NCBI RefSeq assembly: GCF_011326725.1
Contig: NZ_JAANCO010000002.1
Span: forward strand, 186,001 to 250,000
DNA: 64,000 nt
Source: Microbacterium excoecariae
GTDB taxonomy: Bacteria; Actinomycetota; Actinomycetes; Actinomycetales; Microbacteriaceae
Direction: 5' to 3'
Of this stretch, positions 27,517 through 35,561 are shown piece after piece. A program made the translations under genes and the position numbers. The notes beneath the pieces were generated by a model. It was not told the origin of the DNA, did not search any database, and saw only the letters and a program-made list of their open reading frames with translations. How positions within the stretch are numbered: the first letter of the stretch is position 1; each line of letters opens with the position of its first letter.

Positions 27517-29176
27517 CCTCACGCAGAATTCGAGCGCGGATCCGCGCCGGCCCGACGACCACGTCGACGCGTCGCCGCAGCCGGTCACGCAGCCGAAGCT
27601 CTCGCTCGTCGGGTGGCTGCGCTGGGCGTGGCGCCAGCTGACGAGCATGCGCACCGCGCTCGTGCTGCTCCTCCTGCTCGCGGTCGCGGCGATCCCGGGG
27701 TCGATCTTCCCGCAGCGCATGGCGAACCCCAACGGCGTCACGCAGTGGGAGTCGGACAACCCCGACCTGTTCCCCGTCCTCGACGCGCTGCAGCTGTTCG
27801 ACGTCTACTCCTCGGCGTGGTTCTCCGCGATCTACCTGCTGCTGTTCGTGTCGCTGATCGGCTGCATCCTGCCGCGCACGAAGCACCACCTCGGCGCCCT
27901 CCGCTCCCGCCCGCCGCGCACCCCCGCGCGCCTGGCCCGCCTCGCGGACCACCGCGTCGAGGAGGCCGAGGACGCGGATCCGGCGCGCGCGATCGAGCTT
28001 GCCGAGAAGCGCCTGAAGCGCCAGGGGTACCGCACCGAGCGATACGACCAGGGCGGATCCCTCTCCGTCTCCGCCGAGCGCGGCTACCTGCGCGAGACGG
28101 GAAACCTCGTCTTCCACGCCTCGCTCGTGGGGATCCTCGTCGCGGTCGGCGTGGGCGGCCAGTTCGCCTACACGGGCCAGAGCGTGATCACGGAGGGCAC
28201 GACCTTCGTCAACTCGCTGCTGAACTACTCCTCCATGAACAAGGGCCGCCTGGTCGCCGACGACGCCCTCGCGCCGTACGCCATGACGCTCGACTCGTTC
28301 GACGTCACCTACGTGCCCGCGGGCGAGAACGGCGCCGGCCAGGCCGGGGACTTCTCCGCCAACGTCACGGTGCGCGACGCCTCGGGCGAGGAGAGCGAGG
28401 ACGCCGTGCGGGTGAACCACCCGCTGCACGTCTACGGCGACGCGATCTACCTGCTCGGCAACGGCTACGCCCCGACGATCGTCGTGCGCGACGCCGACGG
28501 CGAGATCATCTACAACGAGTCGGTGCCCTTCCTGCCCCAGGACAGCAACATGACCTCCCTCGGCGTCGTGAAGATCCCCGACGGGCTCGACGAGCAGATG
28601 GGCCTCGTCGGCTTCTTCTATCCGACGCAGTACGAGCTCGCCTCGGGCGCGTTCTCCTCGGCCTACGGCGACCTCGTCAACCCCGTCCTCACCCTCAATG
28701 TCTACGTCGGGGACCTCGGCATCGACGACGGCACCCCGCGCTCGGTGTACACCCTCGACCCGACGGGCATGGAGCAGCTCACGGGCGGCGAGACGGGAAC
28801 CGACTCCATCGAGCTGTCGCCCGGTGAGACGATGGACCTGCCGAACGGGCAGGGGACCGTCGAGTTCGTCGACGAGACGCCGGAGGGCGCCGACCCCGCC
28901 GAGGTCGGCTACACCGAGTCGGTCAAGCGCTACGTCTCGCTCCAGGTGCACCACGACGCCTCGACGATCTGGGTGCTCACCTTCGCGATCCTCGCGGTGC
29001 TCGGGCTCCTCACCGCCCTGTTCATCCCGCGCCGCCGCATCTGGGTCAAGGTCACGCCCCACGGATCCGGGGCGACGATCGAGTACGCCGGCCTCGCGCG
29101 CGGCGAGGACCCCGCCATCGCCCGCGCCGTCGACGCCCTCGCCGACCAGCACGGCCGGGACCTCCGCGCCGGATAG
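27497..29176 (+). CDS. resB: Cytochrome c biogenesis protein ResB
   Basis: A 559-residue membrane protein of the System II haem-lyase complex. The N-terminal ~30 residues are polar; helices follow at about 50-70 (MRTALVLLLLLAVAAIPGS), 105-125 and 195-215 (ETGNLVFHASLVGILVAVGV, with a conserved His), then a large extracytoplasmic domain and a last helix near 505-525. The N-terminal IPGSIFPQR and the membrane-proximal His are family landmarks. GTG 27497 is chosen; the overlap with ccdA supports coupled translation. Acts with CcsB to deliver and attach haem to cytochrome c. Confidence 0.93.
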   Translation: MSNSRSDLTQNSSADPRRPDDHVDASPQPVTQPKLSLVGWLRWAWRQLTSMRTALVLLLLLAVAAIPGSIFPQRMANPNGVTQWESDNPDLFPVLDALQLFDVYSSAWFSAIYLLLFVSLIGCILPRTKHHLGALRSRPPRTPARLARLADHRVEEAEDADPARAIELAEKRLKRQGYRTERYDQGGSLSVSAERGYLRETGNLVFHASLVGILVAVGVGGQFAYTGQSVITEGTTFVNSLLNYSSMNKGRLVADDALAPYAMTLDSFDVTYVPAGENGAGQAGDFSANVTVRDASGEESEDAVRVNHPLHVYGDAIYLLGNGYAPTIVVRDADGEIIYNESVPFLPQDSNMTSLGVVKIPDGLDEQMGLVGFFYPTQYELASGAFSSAYGDLVNPVLTLNVYVGDLGIDDGTPRSVYTLDPTGMEQLTGGETGTDSIELSPGETMDLPNGQGTVEFVDETPEGADPAEVGYTESVKRYVSLQVHHDASTIWVLTFAILAVLGLLTALFIPRRRIWVKVTPHGSGATIEYAGLARGEDPAIARAVDALADQHGRDLRAG

Positions 29177-29223
29177 CCGCGGATCCCGCCCCCACGCCCG
29201 CCCTCGTTTCCTAGGATCGTTGC

Positions 29224-30210
29224 ATGCTCCCCGATCACGCCGTCGCCCTCGACACCTGGTCCGTCATCTCGCTGTGGACCGCGATCGCCGTCTACGCGCT
29301 CGCGTTCATCGCGTACGCCGTCGACCTCGCCCGGCGTTCCGAGGCGTCGGTGCGCATGAAGGACCGCCGCGCGGAGCTCGTCGCGGCCGGGGGCGGATCC
29401 GCCCTCGCGGAGGAGCCCGCGGGCGGGGATCCGGCGGTGCCGCACAACCCCGTGATGGCGCGCATCGGCACGACCCTCACCTGGATCGCTTTCCTCCTGC
29501 ACCTCGCGGCCGCCGTCATGCGCGGCATCGGCGCGGGCCGGGTGCCGTGGTCGAACATGTACGAGTTCGCGATGATGGGCACCCTCCTCGTGACGGGCGT
29601 GTACCTCGGCGTGCTGTTCTGGAAGGACCTGCGCTACCTCGGGGCGTTCATGACGGGCCTCGTGACGGTGCTGCTCGGCGCCAGCTCGATGTTCTACGTC
29701 GAGATCACGCCGCTGATGGATCCGCTGAAGTCGGTGTGGCTCGTCATCCACGTGTTCGTGGCCTCCCTCGCGACCGCCTTCCTCGCGCTCGGCTTCGCGC
29801 TGAGCGTGCTCCAGCTCCTGCAGGCCCGGCGCGAGCGCCGCGCGGTCGAGGACGAGAGCCTCGCGACGAAGAAGAGCCTCTTGCGCACGCTGCCCTCGGC
29901 CGAGGCGCTCGAGGGCCTCGCGTACCGGTTCGCGATCGTCGGGTTCATCTTCTGGACGTTCACCCTGATCGCCGGATCCATCTGGGCGCAGGACGCGTGG
30001 GGGCGCTACTGGGGCTTCGACACGAAGGAAGTGTGGACCTTCATCATCTGGGTCCTGTACGCGGGGTACATCCACGCCCGCGCGACGCGCGGCTGGCAGG
30101 GCACGCGGTCGGCGTGGCTGTCGATCGTCGGCTTCGTCGCCGTGCTGTTCAACTTCACGATCGTGAACATGTTCTTCGAGGGCCTGCACGCCTACAGCGG
30201 CCTCGAGTAA
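29224..30210 (+). CDS. ccsB: Cytochrome c biogenesis protein CcsB/ResC
   Basis: A 328-residue polytopic haem-handling protein with about eight helices. The WWD-type segment is seen in GSIWAQDAWGRYWGFDTKEV followed by WTFIIWVLYAGYIHARATRG; conserved histidines occur in WIAFLLHLAAAV, LVIHVFVAS and the HAR after the WWD loop. Between the first and second helix is a ~45-residue variable cytosolic loop. TAGGAT (29212-29217) lies 6 nt before the ATG, so despite following resB by 47 bp it can be transcribed from its own leaderless start. An intrinsic terminator follows. Confidence 0.94.
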   Translation: MLPDHAVALDTWSVISLWTAIAVYALAFIAYAVDLARRSEASVRMKDRRAELVAAGGGSALAEEPAGGDPAVPHNPVMARIGTTLTWIAFLLHLAAAVMRGIGAGRVPWSNMYEFAMMGTLLVTGVYLGVLFWKDLRYLGAFMTGLVTVLLGASSMFYVEITPLMDPLKSVWLVIHVFVASLATAFLALGFALSVLQLLQARRERRAVEDESLATKKSLLRTLPSAEALEGLAYRFAIVGFIFWTFTLIAGSIWAQDAWGRYWGFDTKEVWTFIIWVLYAGYIHARATRGWQGTRSAWLSIVGFVAVLFNFTIVNMFFEGLHAYSGLE

Positions 30211-30221
30211 GGCGCCCTCTC

Positions 30222-30264
30222 GCCCGCGGCGGGGACCGGAGCGGTCCCCGCCGCGGGCTTTTTC
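30222..30264 (+). terminator. Intrinsic terminator after ccsB
   Basis: A 15-bp perfect GC-rich stem (30223-30237 with 30243-30257) with a 5-nt loop is followed by C-TTTTT (30258-30263). This is the only classic hairpin-plus-U-tract terminator seen in the window and closes the resA-ccdA-resB-ccsB group. Confidence 0.88.
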
Positions 30265-30270
30265 GTGCCG

Positions 30271-30335
30271 GCATTTCTGTGAATGTGTTGTTTTGCGTGG
30301 AAGTGCGTTGTAATCTGGGTGGCGTCCAAAGGAGG
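30271..30335 (+). promoter_or_regulatory. Predicted fru operon promoter, operator and ribosome-binding site
   Basis: TTGTTT (30288-30293) and TAATCT (30311-30316) are spaced by 17 nt. The region is strikingly A/T-rich for this DNA. Two similar stretches, GTGAATGTGTTG (near 30279) and GTGGAAGTGCGTTG (near 30297), overlap the promoter and are candidates for DeoR-family repressor binding. AAAGGAGG at 30328-30335 is a strong ribosome-binding site for the ATG at 30340. Confidence 0.55.
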
Positions 30336-30339
30336 ACGC

Positions 30340-31146
30340 ATGTACCCAGAGGAGCGACAGGGCCTCATCGCGCGCGCCGTGACCGACGCCGGCCGCATCT
30401 CCGTGCGCGAGATCGCCGCGCGATTCGACATCACGACCGAGACGGTGCGCCGCGACCTGCAGGCGCTCGAGGAGGCCGGGGCGCTGCGGCGCGTGCACGG
30501 CGGCGCCATCGCGCCCGAGCGCGCGAGCCTCGTCGAGCGTGCCGTGGGGGAGCGCCGCCAGGTCGCGGGCGACGCCAAGCGCCGCCTCGCCGAGGTCGTG
30601 GCGAGCCGGATCCCCGACGGGTTCGCGGGGTCCGTGTTCCTCGACGCGGGCACGACGACCGGCGCGCTCCTGGATCCGCTCGCCCGCCGGCTGTCCGGCG
30701 GCCGCGCCGAGATCGTCACGCACGCCGTGCAGCACGCGGCCGCGCTCGCGGAGACCGGCGCGGTCGCGCTCACGCTCCTCGGCGGGCGGATCCGCGCGCT
30801 GACCGGCGCCGCCGTGGGGGCGCAGACCGTGCGCGAGATCGCGGGGATCCGGCCCGACGTCGCCCTCGTGGGGGTGAACGGGATCTCGGCCGACTTCGGG
30901 CTGTCGACCCCCGACGGCGACGAGGCCGCCGTGAAGCGGGCGATCGTGCGCGCCGCGCGCCGCGTCATCGTCGTGGCCGACCGGTCGAAGTTCGGTTCCG
31001 AGTCGCTGCACCGCTTCGCGGGCCTCGACGAGGTCGACGCCATCGCGACCGATCAGGCGCCGGAGGGCGCGCTCGCCGCGGCGCTCGCGGAGCACGACGT
31101 CGAGGTGTGGGCCGCCCCGGCCCCCGAGAAGGAGGCGACGACATGA
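30340..31146 (+). CDS. fruR: DeoR/GlpR-family transcriptional repressor of the fructose operon
   Basis: A 268-residue regulator. The N-terminal HTH is RISVREIAARFDITTETVRR followed by DLQALEEAGALRRVHGGA (the DeoR signature). The sugar-phosphate sensing domain has FLDAGTTTGALLDPLA and LVGVNGISADFGLSTPD. It is the first gene of fruR-fruK-fruA with an ATGA overlap to fruK, so the repressor is made with its target genes; fructose 1-phosphate is the usual inducer in such operons. ATG 30340 is chosen for its strong AAAGGAGG site. Confidence 0.9.
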   Translation: MYPEERQGLIARAVTDAGRISVREIAARFDITTETVRRDLQALEEAGALRRVHGGAIAPERASLVERAVGERRQVAGDAKRRLAEVVASRIPDGFAGSVFLDAGTTTGALLDPLARRLSGGRAEIVTHAVQHAAALAETGAVALTLLGGRIRALTGAAVGAQTVREIAGIRPDVALVGVNGISADFGLSTPDGDEAAVKRAIVRAARRVIVVADRSKFGSESLHRFAGLDEVDAIATDQAPEGALAAALAEHDVEVWAAPAPEKEATT

Positions 31147-32090
31147 TCGTCACGCTGACCGCCAACCCCTCGCTCGACCGCACGGTCGAGCTGCCCGGCC
31201 CGCTCGCGGTCGGCGAGGTGCAGCCCGCCTCCGGCGCGCGGGAGGACGCCGCCGGTAAGGGCATCAACGTCGCGCGCGTGCTCGATGCCGCCGGCGACGC
31301 CGTGCGCGGCGTGCTCCCGCTCTCGCCCGCGGATCCGTACGCGACCGCGCTCGGCGGCGACCTGCCGACCGTGGCCGTCCCCGTCTCGGGGAACGCGCGC
31401 GCGAACATCACGCTGACGGATCCCGAGGGCACGACGACGAAGATCAACCTGCCGGGCGCGCCCCTCGACGAGGCGACCCGCAGGGCGCTCATCGACGCCG
31501 TCGTCGCCGTGTGCGCGCGGGACGATGCGGGCTGGCTCGCGCTGTGCGGATCCCTCCCGCCGGGCGCCGGGGAGGACTTCTACGTGGACGTGATCCGGGC
31601 CGTGCGCGAGCGCGTCGCGCGGCCGCCGCGGATCGCGGTCGACACCTCCGGCGCCGCGCTCGCGCGGGCCGTCGCTGCGGGCCGCCCCGACCTCATCAAG
31701 CCCAACGAGGACGAGCTCGCCGAGCTCGCCGGGCGGGCGCTGCCGGACGCGGCGCTCCCCGAGGCGGTCGCGCTCCTCGCGCGCGAGATCGTGCCGGGCC
31801 GCGTGGGCGCGGCGCTCGTGACGCTCGGCGGCGCAGGCGCGGTGCTCGTGACGGCCGACGAGGCGCTCCACGCGCCGATCCCACCAGGTGTCGCCGTGCG
31901 CTCGACCGTGGGGGCGGGCGACAGCGCGCTCGCGGGCTACCTGCACGCGGACGCGGCCGGCCTCCCCGCCGCCGCCCGCCTCGTCTCGGCGGTGCGGTAC
32001 GGATCCGCCACCGCCTCCCTCCCGGGCACGCAACTCGCGGCGCCCGCCGACCTCCCGACCGGCGACGTGGCCGTCGCCGCCCTGGCCTAG
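31143..32090 (+). CDS. fruK: 1-phosphofructokinase
   Basis: A 315-residue PfkB-family kinase that converts fructose 1-phosphate from FruA into fructose 1,6-bisphosphate. Motifs are LTANPSLDRTVELPGPLAVG, GKGINVARVL near the N-terminus and VRSTVGAGDSALAGYLHAD near the C-terminus (catalytic Asp260). Length is normal. ATG 31143 overlaps the fruR stop; fruA starts 20 bp after its stop. FruK and FruA together deliver fructose into glycolysis. Confidence 0.95.
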   Translation: MIVTLTANPSLDRTVELPGPLAVGEVQPASGAREDAAGKGINVARVLDAAGDAVRGVLPLSPADPYATALGGDLPTVAVPVSGNARANITLTDPEGTTTKINLPGAPLDEATRRALIDAVVAVCARDDAGWLALCGSLPPGAGEDFYVDVIRAVRERVARPPRIAVDTSGAALARAVAAGRPDLIKPNEDELAELAGRALPDAALPEAVALLAREIVPGRVGAALVTLGGAGAVLVTADEALHAPIPPGVAVRSTVGAGDSALAGYLHADAAGLPAAARLVSAVRYGSATASLPGTQLAAPADLPTGDVAVAALA

Positions 32091-32110
32091 CCCCCGAAAG
32101 GACCCCCGAG

Positions 32111-34120
32111 ATGTCAACCATCACCCCGGCGCTCGTCAGCCTCGACGACGAGATCGGCGCCGACAAGGAGCAGGTGCTGCGCGCCCTGGCCGCCCGATTC
32201 GTCCGAGAGGGCCGCGCGGGCGACGCCGACGCGCTGTTCGCCGCGGCCTGGGCGCGCGAGGAGAAGGATGCCACGGGCCTGCCCGGCGGCATCGCCATCC
32301 CGCACGCCAAGGCCGCGACCGTCACCGCGGCCTCCCTCGCCTTCGCGCGGCTGGACCCGCCCGTCGACTTCGGCTCGTTCGACGGGCCGAGCGACATCGT
32401 CTTCATGATCGCCGCGCCGGACACCGCGGCGGAGGAGCACCTCGCCGTCCTGTCGCAGCTGGCGCGCCACCTCATGGACGACGACTTCACGGCGGCCCTG
32501 CGCGCCGCCGCCACGCCGGAGGAGGCCGTGCGCATCGTGCGCGCGGCGATCGGCGAGGGCGAGGCCCCCGCCGCGTCCGACGAGGCCCCCGAGGCCCCCG
32601 AGGCCCCTGCCGAACCGGCGCTCGCTCCGGGCGCGGCGGCCTCCTCGGCCCCGCGGATCCTCGCCGTCACGGCCTGCACGACCGGCATCGCGCACACGTA
32701 CATGGCCGCCGACGCGCTGACGAAGGCCGCGGCCGACCAGGGCGTGGACTTCGCCGTCGAGCCGCAGGGATCCAGCGGGTTCACGCGCTTCACCCCCGCG
32801 CAGATCGCGGAGGCGGACGCCGTGATCTTCGCGGTCGACGTCGACGTGCGCGAGCCCGAGCGCTTCGCCGGGAAGCCCGTGGTGCGCCGGCCCGTCAAGG
32901 CGGGAATCGAGCACGCCGCCGACCTTATCCGCCTCGCGACCGAGGCGGCCACGGATCCGTCCGCCGAGCGCGTCTCGGGCGAGGCCGCCACCTCCGCCGC
33001 GGCGCCCGGCGAGCCGGAGAGCTGGGGCAAGCGGATCCAGCGGATCCTCATGACCGGCGTCAGCTACATGATCCCCTTCGTCGCGGGCGGCGGGCTCCTC
33101 ATGGCGCTCGGCTTCCTCCTCGGCGGTTTCCAGATCAACGAAACGGCGAACGAGATCGCCGTGGGCAACGCCCTGTGGAACCTGCCGGACGGCGGGCTGG
33201 CGGAGTACCTCGGCGCGCTCGCGTTCGCGATCGGCAACGCGTCGATGGCGTTCCTCGTGCCGGCGCTGGCCGGCTACATCGCGTTCGCGATCGCCGACCG
33301 CCCCGGCATCGCCCCCGGGTTCGTCGCGGGATCCGTCGCCGTCCTCATGGGCGCGGGCTTCCTCGGCGGCATCGCTGGCGGCCTCCTCGCGGGCCTCGCG
33401 GCGTGGTGGCTCGGCACCCTCACGGTGCCCCGGTGGCTGCGCGGGCTGATGCCCGTCGCGATCATCCCGCTCCTCGGATCTGCCTTCGCCTCCGGCCTGC
33501 TGCTGCTCGTGCTCGGCATGCCCATCGCCGCGCTCATGGACCTTCTCACGGAGGGCCTCAACACCCTCGCCGCGTCGGGCCTGCTGCCGCTCGTCGGGGT
33601 CATCCTCGGCCTCATGATGTGCTTCGACCTCGGCGGCCCCGTGAACAAGGTCGCGTACGCGTTCGCGGTCGCCTCCCTGGGGGAGGCGTCGGCCGACAAC
33701 CCCGTGCCGTACTACATCATGGCGGCGGTCATGACCGCGGGCATGGTGCCGCCGCTCGCGATGGCGCTCGCCTCGACCGTGCTCGCGCGCGGCCGGTTCT
33801 CGCCCGCCGAGCGCGAGAACGGCGTCGCCGCCTGGCTCATGGGCCTGTCCTTCATCTCGGAGGGCGCCATCCCCTTCGCCGCCGCGGATCCCCTGCGCGT
33901 CATCCCCGCCTCGATGCTCGGCGGGGCGGTCACCGGCTTCCTGTCGATGCTCTTCCTCGTCCAGTCGCAGGCGCCGCACGGCGGCGTGTTCGTGTTCTTC
34001 GCGATCACGCCGATCTGGGGCTTCCTCGTCGCGCTCGCCGCGGGCACGATCGTGGGCGGCGTGGCCGTCTCGGCGTTCAAAGCCATCGGATCCCGCCGCA
34101 CGGCCCCCGTCGCGGCGTAG
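32111..34120 (+). CDS. fruA: PTS fructose transporter subunit IIABC
   Basis: A 669-residue membrane permease that imports fructose and phosphorylates it at C1. The domain order is A-B-C: EIIA (1-150, phospho-His65 in GIAIPHAK), an acidic Ala/Pro linker (150-178), EIIB (about 180-280, phospho-Cys189 in VTACTTGIAHTYM) and EIIC (about 325-660, about nine helices, with CFDLGGPVNKVAYAFAVASL and GLSFISEGAIPFAAADP). GAAAGGA precedes ATG 32111. In several relatives an HPr gene follows; here the operon ends in a hairpin and a repeat array, so HPr and EI must be encoded elsewhere. Confidence 0.95.
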   Translation: MSTITPALVSLDDEIGADKEQVLRALAARFVREGRAGDADALFAAAWAREEKDATGLPGGIAIPHAKAATVTAASLAFARLDPPVDFGSFDGPSDIVFMIAAPDTAAEEHLAVLSQLARHLMDDDFTAALRAAATPEEAVRIVRAAIGEGEAPAASDEAPEAPEAPAEPALAPGAAASSAPRILAVTACTTGIAHTYMAADALTKAAADQGVDFAVEPQGSSGFTRFTPAQIAEADAVIFAVDVDVREPERFAGKPVVRRPVKAGIEHAADLIRLATEAATDPSAERVSGEAATSAAAPGEPESWGKRIQRILMTGVSYMIPFVAGGGLLMALGFLLGGFQINETANEIAVGNALWNLPDGGLAEYLGALAFAIGNASMAFLVPALAGYIAFAIADRPGIAPGFVAGSVAVLMGAGFLGGIAGGLLAGLAAWWLGTLTVPRWLRGLMPVAIIPLLGSAFASGLLLLVLGMPIAALMDLLTEGLNTLAASGLLPLVGVILGLMMCFDLGGPVNKVAYAFAVASLGEASADNPVPYYIMAAVMTAGMVPPLAMALASTVLARGRFSPAERENGVAAWLMGLSFISEGAIPFAAADPLRVIPASMLGGAVTGFLSMLFLVQSQAPHGGVFVFFAITPIWGFLVALAAGTIVGGVAVSAFKAIGSRRTAPVAA

Positions 34121-34129
34121 TTTCGTCCG

Positions 34130-34164
34130 GACGCCCCCTCCCGCTGCCCGCGGGAGGGGGCGTC
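34130..34164. terminator. GC-rich hairpin after fruA
   Basis: Arms 34130-34143 and 34151-34164 are perfectly complementary (14 bp) around a 7-nt loop, 10 nt past the fruA stop. There is no T-run, so it may act as a transcript 3'-end stabiliser or Rho-aided terminator. Repeat array B starts 10 nt later. Confidence 0.6.
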
Positions 34165-34173
34165 CCGCGTGTC

Positions 34174-35520
34174 GGGTCGCGCGTATGCACGGGGGTCCGG
34201 CCCGCGGAGGTGCGTGTGGGCGACGTGGGTGTGGTGCCCTGGCTTCGGATCGCGCATATGCACCCGGGTCCGGCCTGCGAGGGTGCGTTTGCGCGACCCG
34301 AGCACGGCGCCCCGGTTTCGGGTCGCGCGTATGCACCTGGATCCGCCCTTCGGAGGTGCGTTTGTGCGACCCGATCACGGCGGCCCGCGTCGGATCGCGC
34401 ATATGCACCCGGATCCGCCCCGCGAAGGTGCATTTGGGCGACCCGAGCACAGTGCCGCAGCTTCGGATCGCGCGTATGCACGGGGATTCGGCCTGCGAAG
34501 GTGCATTTGCGCGACTTGAGCGCGGAACCCGCGCCTCGGGCCGGCGTGCGCGGGTCGGTTTGTCCTGGCGGCGCGTCGCACCCCGCTTCGGGTCGCGCAT
34601 ATGCACGTGGACCGGCCCCGCGAAGGTGCGTTTGGGCGACGTGGGTGTGGCGCCTTGGCTACGGATCGCACGTATGCACCTGGATCCGGCCCGCGAAGGT
34701 GCACTCGGGCGACGCGGGGTCGCACCCCGCTCCGGATCGCGCATATGCACGGAGGTCCGCCCCGCGAAGGTGCATTTGGGAGGCCCGAGCACCGCGGCCC
34801 GGTTTCGGATCGCGCGTATGCACCTGGATCCGGCCCGTCAAGGTGCGTTTGTGCGACTTGAGCGCGAAACCCTCGCCTCGGATGGGCATGCGCGGCTCGG
34901 CTTGTCCTGGCGGCGGTTTGTCCTGGCGGCGCGTCGCACCCCGCTCCGTATCGCGCGTATGCACGTGGATCCGCCCCGCGAGGGTGCGTTCGTGCGAATT
35001 CAACACGGCGTCCCGGTTTCGGGTCGCGCGTATGCACCCGGATCCGGCCCGCGAAGGTGCATTTGCGCGACTTGAACGCGGAACCCCCGCCGGAGGCCGG
35101 GCATGCGCGGGTCGGTTTGTCCTGGCGGCGCGTGGAGGCGGCGGGGTGTCGCACCCCGCTTCGGGTCGCGCATATGCACGTGGATTTGCCCCGCGAAGGT
35201 GCATTCGGGCGACCCGAGCACGGCGTCCTGGTCCCGGATCGCGCATACGCACGTGGATCCGTCCCGCGAAGGTCCATATGCGCGACTTGAGCGCGGAACC
35301 CCCGCCGGGGGGCCGGGCATGCGCGGGCCGGTTTGTCCTGGCGGGGTGTGGGGGCGGCGGGGCGCCGCGCCCCGCTGTGGGTCGCGCGTATGCACGTGGA
35401 TCCGCCCCGCGAAGGTGCATTTGGGCGACGCGAGCGTGGCGCCCCCGGTTCGGGTCGCGCATATGCACCCGGATCCGGCCCGCGGGGGTGCGTTTGCGCG
35501 ACCCGAGCACGGCGCACCGC
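34174..35520. repeat. Palindromic repeat array B (15 units, period ~73 bp with ~142-bp long variants)
   Basis: About 1.35 kb without a gene between convergent fruA and the YhgE gene. Units start near 34174, 34247, 34320, 34392, 34465, 34590, 34663, 34734, 34807, 34948, 35021, 35163, 35236, 35379 and 35452. Each has a left arm like GGGTCGCGCATATGCACC, a spacer usually containing GGATCC and CCCGCGAA, and an inverted right arm GGTGCATTTGCGCGACCC. The arms are complementary at 17 of 18 positions. Four units carry a 52-70-bp insert rich in GGTTTGTCCTGGCGGCG. Right arm plus next left arm also form an inverted repeat, so alternative folds exist. Long frames across it repeat the same peptide in different frames and are not genes. 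Confidence 0.92.
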
Positions 35521-35526
35521 CCCCCG

Positions 35527-35550
35527 CCCCGGCCCCGGCCCCGGCCCCGG
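35527..35550. repeat. CCCCGG hexanucleotide tandem repeat
   Basis: Four perfect copies of CCCCGG in a C-run between the last unit of array B and the stop of the YhgE/Pip gene (35562). It is a simple-sequence tract likely to vary in copy number. Confidence 0.7.
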
Positions 35551-35561
35551 GGGTCGGGGCG

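Noticed and set aside
30222..30264. Operator of the fructose repressor
   Set aside because: The stem is followed by a T-run just after ccsB and reads as an intrinsic terminator; the A/T-rich repeats downstream are the better operator candidate.
34174..35520. CRISPR array
   Set aside because: Both arms and most of the intervening DNA are conserved between units; there are no unique spacers of equal size and no cas genes nearby.
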